DNA of 7,024 nt from Cellvibrionales bacterium UBA2034 (GTDB lineage: Bacteria; Pseudomonadota; Gammaproteobacteria; Pseudomonadales; UBA7239), in NCBI GenBank assembly GCA_002333095.1, contig DDBK01000106.1:1-7024 (forward strand), written 5' to 3'. Below, one piece after another: positions 1 to 6,500 of this stretch. Position 1 is the first letter of the stretch, and every line of letters starts with the position of its first letter. The translations under genes and the position numbers were made by a program. The notes beneath the pieces were generated by a model. That model ran no database searches, was not told the DNA's origin, and was given only the letters and a program-made list of their open reading frames with translations.

Positions 1-256
1 GGTACAGCACATTCGGCTCAACGCCGTGGTCCGCCAGAACCTGGATACGTTCCCACACCGTCATACGCTTTTTCAGGTGCTGGCGTTGTGTATTGGCAAC
101 ACCGGCAGCCTGTTTCGGCCGCTGGATCAGGTCATGGCCGGTTTTTAGCGCGGTTTCGTACAGGCCGGGCTCGTAGCCGAACTGGCCGGGAATCTTGAAG
201 GAGACTTCGTCAGTCTGCCCGAAAGGGTTCTTGAGGGAGGGGGATATTTTGGTCAT
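1..256 (-). CDS. Acyl-CoA carboxylase carboxyltransferase-like protein, N-terminal part (runs off left edge)
   Basis: Reading the minus strand from an ATG at 256 gives 85 open codons to the window edge, so only the N-terminus is present. The protein begins MTKISPSLKNPFGQ. Near residues 60-85 it carries KKRMTVWERIQVLADHG followed by VEPNVLY. The K-x-(L/M)-T-x-x-E-R-I-x-x-L-x-D pattern is typical of the start of biotin-dependent carboxyltransferase beta subunits (the acetyl-, propionyl- and methylcrotonyl-CoA carboxylase family), which move a carboxyl group from biotin to an acyl-CoA in the cytoplasm. The catalytic crotonase-fold part lies outside the window, so the substrate cannot be named. 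No clear Shine-Dalgarno sequence precedes the ATG (the bases before it read GAGTCCCTCC), so the start is probable rather than certain. The gene is divergent from the giant gene at 421. The family call is from memory of the motif; another carboxyl transferase domain protein is the main alternative. Confidence 0.6.
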   Translation of the reverse strand, partial: MTKISPSLKNPFGQTDEVSFKIPGQFGYEPGLYETALKTGHDLIQRPKQAAGVANTQRQHLKKRMTVWERIQVLADHGVEPNVLY

Positions 257-358
257 GGAGGGACTCGGTGAAGGCTCTGGAAGCGACAGTATATAAAGAC
301 GCGAAACGATACTTTCCCAAGGCGGGGGAGTCAATGCGGGTGGCAGCAGGCCAATGCT

Positions 359-386
359 TTGTTTCTCGCCGGCAATGTGCTACTGT
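359..386 (+). promoter_or_regulatory. Candidate sigma-70 promoter of the giant gene
   Basis: TTGTTT at 359-364 and TACTGT at 381-386 are 16 bases apart. TG at 378-379, one base before the -10, makes an extended -10. Transcription would begin near 393, leaving a short leader of about 28 bases that contains the AT-rich stretch and the ribosome binding site. The hexamers match consensus only partly, so this is a reading by eye. Confidence 0.3.
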
Positions 387-406
387 TAGGTCATAAATAA
401 CTATAT

Positions 407-411
407 AAGGA
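407..411 (+). promoter_or_regulatory. Ribosome binding site of the giant gene
   Basis: AAGGA lies nine bases before the ATG at 421. It supports that start, as does the signal peptide that begins there. Confidence 0.7.
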
Positions 412-420
412 CGAGAGTCC

Positions 421-510
421 ATGAGCCGGTTTGCTGCTCGCGCTTCTATCTCTTTTTCCCGTCAATTTCTGGCCTGCTGTCTATTTTTGATGGGGGTAAC
501 TGCGTTTGCG
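421..510 (+). other. Sec signal peptide
   Basis: Residues 1-30 show Arg at 3, 7 and 15, a hydrophobic core FLACCLFLMGVTAFA (16-30) and an A-F-A site, with predicted cleavage before Ala31. FLAC at 16-19 only superficially resembles a lipobox: Phe is at -3 and the hydrophobic core continues past the Cys. A signal peptidase I substrate fits better than a lipoprotein. Confidence 0.85.
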
Positions 511-3500
511 GCCGTTGGTGATCTGGATGCCACATTCAATACCGGTACAGGGCCAAGTAGTGCAGTTAATGCCATTGCTATACAAGCAGACGGCAAAGCG
601 GTCATCGGTGGAACTTTCACCACCATTAATGGCGTGGCGAGAAACCGCATTGCACGCCTCAATAGCAACGGTTCTTTAGATGCCGTATTTAGTCCTGGTA
701 GCGGGGCAGATGGTGCTGTTAGCGAGGTGGTGGTACAAGCGGATGGCAAAGTGCTCATTGGCGGCGCGTTCACAACAATTAATGGCGTGGCCAGAAGCCG
801 AATTGCCCGTCTCAACAGCAATGGTTCCTTAGATTCCACTTTTGCCTCTGCCGTAGGTGCTGGAGCGAATGGAGCTGTTAGTGAAGTGGCATTACAGGCA
901 GATGGAAAAGTGCTCATTGGCGGGGCGTTCACCACCATTAATGGCGTGACCAGCAACCGTATTGCGAGGCTGAATAGCGATGGATCTCTGGACACTACAT
1001 TTAATTCTGGCACTGGCGCGAGCAACAATGTTAGCGCTATAAGTGTTCAGAACGATGGCAAAATATTGATTGGTGGGCGTTTTACTACCTTCAATGGGGT
1101 GGAAAGAAAAAAGATTGCGCGCCTCAATAATGATGGCTCATTAGATACCACATTTATACCTGGCGATGCGATATCCAATAGTCTTACGGAAATTTTTACA
1201 ATTGCTGTGCAGTCAGACGGCAAGATAATACTGGGTGGTGGAGTCAGTCTCATAATAACATCTGGCGTGATTATCAGGCTCAATGACAATGGTTCATTAG
1301 ATTCTGGCTTTACAGCCAGTGTAGATAAAATTATTAATGATTTAGTTGTGCTGGCTAATGGAAAAATAGCAATTGGCGGCGTATTTACAACGGTAAATAC
1401 CACAAGTAGAAACAGAGTTGCCGTACTCAACAGTAACGGCACATTAGATACCGTTTTTAATCCCGCCACAGGAACAAACAATACCATTAATTCAGTGGAT
1501 TTGCAGACGGACGGCAAGCTGCTGATTGGCGGGTCTTTTACCACTTATAACGGAACAGCTGCTAATTATATTGCGCGTATCGATCCCGGCGGTTTGAGTA
1601 ATGATAATGACGGTGATGGCGTAATCAATACCAGTGACAACTGCCCATCAATCTATAACGCGAATCAACTTAATGCCGATGGCGATGCACAAGGCGACGC
1701 TTGTGATAGCGATGATGATAATGATGGCGTGGCGGATGGTTCAGACAAGTGGCCGCTGGACCCAGCAGAAGCGTATGATGCGGATAATGATGGCATTGGC
1801 AACAATGCAGATATCGATGATGACAATGATGGGGCGCCTGATGTCAGCGATCCTTTCCCATTAAACCCGCTTTACAGTGTTGATGTTGATCACGATACCT
1901 TGCCCGATAATTGGGAAACTGCTCATGGCCGTGATCCCAACGTAGCCGATTACACGATTTACACACAATATGTGAGCAGTATCTCTAATTACGCCGTGTG
2001 CGCGAAAGATGATGTGGGTGCGCGCTGCTGGGATTTTTCAGGTAATTTGCTTGGCATTACACCTTTCACCAGCAATGACTATTCAAAGCCTGCTTTTTTT
2101 TCTGGCACCTGCGACCTTCTTTCTAGTTATCCATTACAAGAAGGAACTTGTACTGGTGTTCTTCCCAGTTATGCTGCGACAACAAACTGTAAATACTACG
2201 ATGCAGCCACTGACTATGTTTCGTGCGATACCGCTTGCTCCGGCTATGTACATGAGGATACTTATTTTGGTGGGCAGTTGCAGTACTGCACTAATATTCC
2301 GAGAACAGTCAATTATTCCAACGGTGATCCTAATGCAAGAATTTGCCATTTTGATGCAGGTGGTTTCAGATGCTATGCGGTAGATGCCCTTGGTAAGCAG
2401 ACAGGTGCGCCTCTAAATATTCCAATAAATTTTGTGATAGATAGCGATGCTGATGGTTCAGCGCGCCCTAATGATCCGGATGATCTTGATCCTGCAGTTG
2501 CAGGTAGTGATGTGGATGGAGATGGGGTTTTTGATGCAGTAGATAATTGCAGCACTGTTTCAAATACAAATCAGCTTAATACGGATGGCGATGCAGAAGG
2601 CGATGCTTGTGACAACGATGATGATAACGATGGTGCTGTCGATGGATCGGATAATTGCCCGCTGAATGCCAATGCCAATCAGTTAAACGCTGATGGTGAT
2701 TCTCAAGGTAACGTCTGTGATGCTTTCCCATCAAACCCTCTTTATAGCGCTGATGCCGATCACGATACCTTACCCGATAATTGGGAGTTGGCGCACAGCC
2801 GTGATCCGGCTAAACCGGATTACGCTGTTTCTACATCCAGCGGTCATCAATGTGCAGTAGATGAGGATGGAATAAAATGTTGGGGAAATAATAACGCAGG
2901 GCAATTAAATGTTCCTGCAGCATTGTCACACCCTTACTCGGTAACAACAGGCAGTAACTGGAGTTGCGCCTGCGATGATAATGGCTCGCAATGTTGGGGC
3001 AGTGGGTATCCTGCAACACCATCTTGTGGCATTTCTACAACAGGTTCGACTACCCAGTTGTCGAACTACGGAGTAGGAACGTGTTTTGGCGGTGGTGTGG
3101 GTAACGTGCCACGAGGCTATAACGCCAGTACACAGTGCAGTATTGCTGCCAATGGCGATGTGTTGTGTGATACCTCTGGCGCTTATGAAATCGCTCCCAG
3201 ATTAGAGCCCATAGTTGCGTATACCTGTAACTGGACTACTGGCCAAATTACCGGTGAAGATAAAACATTTTCCCCAGGTAATGTGCGACAACTAAGCCAG
3301 GTTTCTCGCAATCTCTGCATGTTAAGTGACAAAGGTGTTGAGTGTTTTTATTTGGGATACGGTGGGACTAATGCATCGACTGTTACACTGCCTGTTTCCC
3401 CTGTCGCATTAACAAATTTGAGAATTGATAGCGATGGCGATGGCGTGCCACGCCCAGTCGATACAAATGATCTTGATGCATCAGTTTCTGGTGATATTGA

Positions 3501-6500
3501 TAGCGATGGTGTTAATAGTTTTATTGATAACTGTGCATCTATTTCAAATGCAGATCAGTTAGATGCTGATGGCGATGCTAAGGGTGATGTCTGTGATGAC
3601 GATGATGATAACGATGGTGTCCCAGATATTTCCGATAGCTTTCCGCTGGATAACATGCAAGCCGGCGATGTTGATGGAGATGGAATCGAATCGCTACTGG
3701 ATAACTGTCCGTACACAGTCAATGCAGATCAGCTGAATACTGACAATGATGCAGAAGGCAATGCGTGTGACGGCGATGACGACAATGACGGTGTTGCAGA
3801 TTTCCCAGACAAATTTCCACTGAATGCGGCTGCTTCATCTGATACGGATGCTGATGGCTTTCCCAATAGCTGGAATGCCGCTTGTGATGTGGCGTGCCAG
3901 ACTGATTCCGGTTTGGCGCTGGACAACTGCCCATCCAATGCCAATGCAGATCAATTGGATTCTGATGGTGATGCGCAGGGTAATGTGTGTGACAGCGACG
4001 ATGATAACGATGGTGTTGCTGATAGCAGTGACACTTATCCTTTGAACCCTTTGTACAGCGCAGATGTTGACCGCGATACGTTGCCAGACAACTGGGAAAC
4101 CACACATGGTCGTGATCCTGCTAAAGCGGATTACGCTATTTCTACCAGCGCGACTCATGCTTGCGCCATTGATGAAGCGGGCGTGAAATGTTGGGGAGAC
4201 AATACCAACGGCAAACTCACTGTACCCGCCACATTAGTACATCCTTATGCAGTCACAACAGGTAGCAGCTGGAGTTGTGCCTGCGACGATAACGGTTCGC
4301 AATGTTGGGGCAGCGGTTATCCAGCATCACCCTCATGTGCTGTATCTACTGCTGGAGCAACAGCAACGGTGGTCTTTGATGGCGGGGGAGGGTGTGGTTC
4401 CCAAGCCCAGACACATCCTCCTGGTTATTCTGTGTACAGTACATGCGGTATTAACAGTTCAGGCGATGTTGCTTGCGATACCAGCGGCACACTCAAAGAC
4501 TATCCCATTATTTCTATTGAGAATTTTTATACGTGTAACTGGACTACGTATTCAATTACAGGGGAAGACAAATTATTTACGCCAGGTCACGCCAGACAAT
4601 TAAGTCAGAGTGATAAAAGATTATGCATGTTGGGTGATAAAGGCATTCAGTGTAATGCGCTGGCTGCAACAGCAGTCGGGCATCCCGTCACCAATATCTC
4701 TGCGACAGATTTTACTTTGACATCAATTTTCATTGATAGCGATGGCGACGGTGTGCCACGCCCCATTGATTCGGATGATCTTGACGCATCTATTTCTGGC
4801 GACTTTGACAGTGATGGCGTTGATAGTGTGACCGACAACTGTCCAACAGTTTCAAACGCCTCACAAACAGATATTGATAGCGACGGAATAGGCGATGCCT
4901 GTGATAGCAATTTTGATACTGACAGTGATGGAATTAACAACGCTACGGACAACTGCTCATCCATTTCAAATGCAGATCAGTTAAATACTGATGGAGATAG
5001 CGAAGGTAACGCTTGCGATGCTGATGATGACAATGACGGTGTCGCTGACGCTACTGATGCGTTCCCATTGGATGCTACTGAATCTGTAGACACAGACGGC
5101 GATGGTGTTGGCAACAACACAGACACTACGCCAAACGGCGACACAGACAACGATGGCATTGATAACCTGACTGACAACTGCCCATCGGTGTCCAACGCGG
5201 ATCAATCAAACACTGACGGCGATGCACAAGGTGATGCCTGCGACACCACACCAAATGGTGATACTGATAATGATGGTGTGGATAACCTCGCCGATAATTG
5301 CGTGTCGGTTTCTAATGCCAGTCAACTCGATACCGATACGGATGGCATTGGTGATGCGTGTGACAACACCGTCAACGGTGACACCGATAACGATGGCATT
5401 GATAACCTGACTGACAACTGCCCATCGGTGTCCAACGCTAACCAATCAAATGCCGATGGCGATGCACAAGGCGATGCCTGTGACACCACGCCAAACGGCG
5501 ATACCGACGGCGACGGCGTGGATAATTCAAGTGACAACTGCATTGCGGTGTCTAACGCCGATCAGCTCGACACGGATAACGACGGCGCTGGTGATCTGTG
5601 TGATCTCTTCCCGGATGACGAGCTGTTGTTGCTGGAACAAAACGGCGTGGCAAAAAATGAGCAGCTGGCCAGTAGTGTCGCGATGGCTGATATGAACAAC
5701 GATGGCGTGGTGGATGTGCTGGTGGGTGCACCGCTGGCTAACGTTCTGGTTGAAGGAAAAATCCTGAAGAAAGCTGGTGTAATCCGCATCGTATCCGGAA
5801 AAGATAACTCGATCTTGCGCACGTTGAATGGTGCAGTAGCGAACCAGCAATTCGGTACAGCAATAGCGGTTGTAAGTGATCAGAATAGTGATGGTGTGCC
5901 GGATGTCGTGGCGGGGGAACCGTTGGCTGATATTGCCATCGCCATCAAAGGCAAAACCAGAACGATAAAATCTGCAGGCCGTGTTGCCCTCTACTCTGGC
6001 AGCAATGGCGAACGGTTAAGCGTGATTGCTGAGGGCAATAACACGGGTGATCGCTTCGGTGCTGCTGTTGCGGTGCATGACATCAACAATGATGCACAGC
6101 CTGATCTGATCGTCGGCGCGCCACTGGCGGATGCAATGGTAAAAGATGGCGGCCAAGTCACGGTATTCAATGGCATCAGTAGCAGCGTGCTATATCGCCG
6201 TCAGGGCGATCAGGCGGGTGAGCAATTCGGTGCGGCAGTGGCAGCCAATAACCAATATCTGTTTGTTGGTTCACCGCTACGCGACGTACTGGTGCCCGGC
6301 AAAGGAAACGTTGTCATCGATAAGGATGCAGGGCAAGTCTCGGTATTCAGCTTGTCAAATAACCCCAGCCTGTTGGCGAGACTAACAGGCGCTGCACAGA
6401 ACGACCACTTTGGTGCGGCAGTGAGTGCATCCGACGTTCACTGGGCTGTCGGTATTCCACTGTCAGACAATGCGCTGCCAGGCGATCTGCTGCCAGAAAA

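Larger units (their letters stand above)
257..420. promoter_or_regulatory. Divergent intergenic region
   Basis: These 164 bases separate the divergent starts at 256 (minus) and 421 (plus) and must hold the promoters of both genes. On the minus strand a TATACT hexamer (complement of 288-293) could be a -10 element. The corresponding -35 position (311-316) reads GAAAGT and is poor. An imperfect palindrome, GAAAC-GATA-CTTTC, lies at 303-316 and overlaps that -35 position. On the plus strand an extended -10 and a Shine-Dalgarno are described separately. A 70-codon minus-strand reading frame crosses this region, but it overlaps both gene starts and is not believed. Confidence 0.6.

Noticed and set aside
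210..422. A 70-codon minus-strand open frame spanning the intergenic region
   Set aside because: It overlaps the starts of both better-supported genes and their promoters, its product resembles nothing I recognise, and no ribosome binding site was noted for it.
254..423. Similar bases before both divergent start codons (GAGTCCCTCCATG on the minus strand, GAGAGTCCATG on the plus strand)
   Set aside because: The match is short and gapped and has no clear role; chance is the simpler explanation.
466..480. Possible lipoprotein lipobox (FLACC) in the signal peptide
   Set aside because: Phe at -3 does not fit the lipobox, and the hydrophobic core continues for ten more residues to a good A-F-A signal peptidase I site.
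462..1544. Long antisense open frames opposite the delta-60 repeats, and similar ones opposite the TSP3 and FG-GAP regions
   Set aside because: Their proteins are periodic mirror images of the sense repeats. They follow from the repeated codon pattern of the plus-strand gene.
2094..2101. Run of eight T within the giant gene, considered as a phase-variation switch
   Set aside because: It is short, isolated and lies far inside the gene away from the promoter or start. Eight T is not unusual in sequence of this composition.
1700..5060. GAT/GAC-rich tracts resembling microsatellites
   Set aside because: They encode the DDDNDG calcium-binding strings of TSP3 repeats and vary in third codon positions, so selection on protein sequence explains them.
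1590..5610. CRISPR array or mobile-element repeats, considered because of the regular 120- and 240-base periodicity
   Set aside because: The repeats are in frame, protein-coding and diverged at silent positions. There are no constant direct repeats with unique spacers, terminal inverted repeats or transposase.
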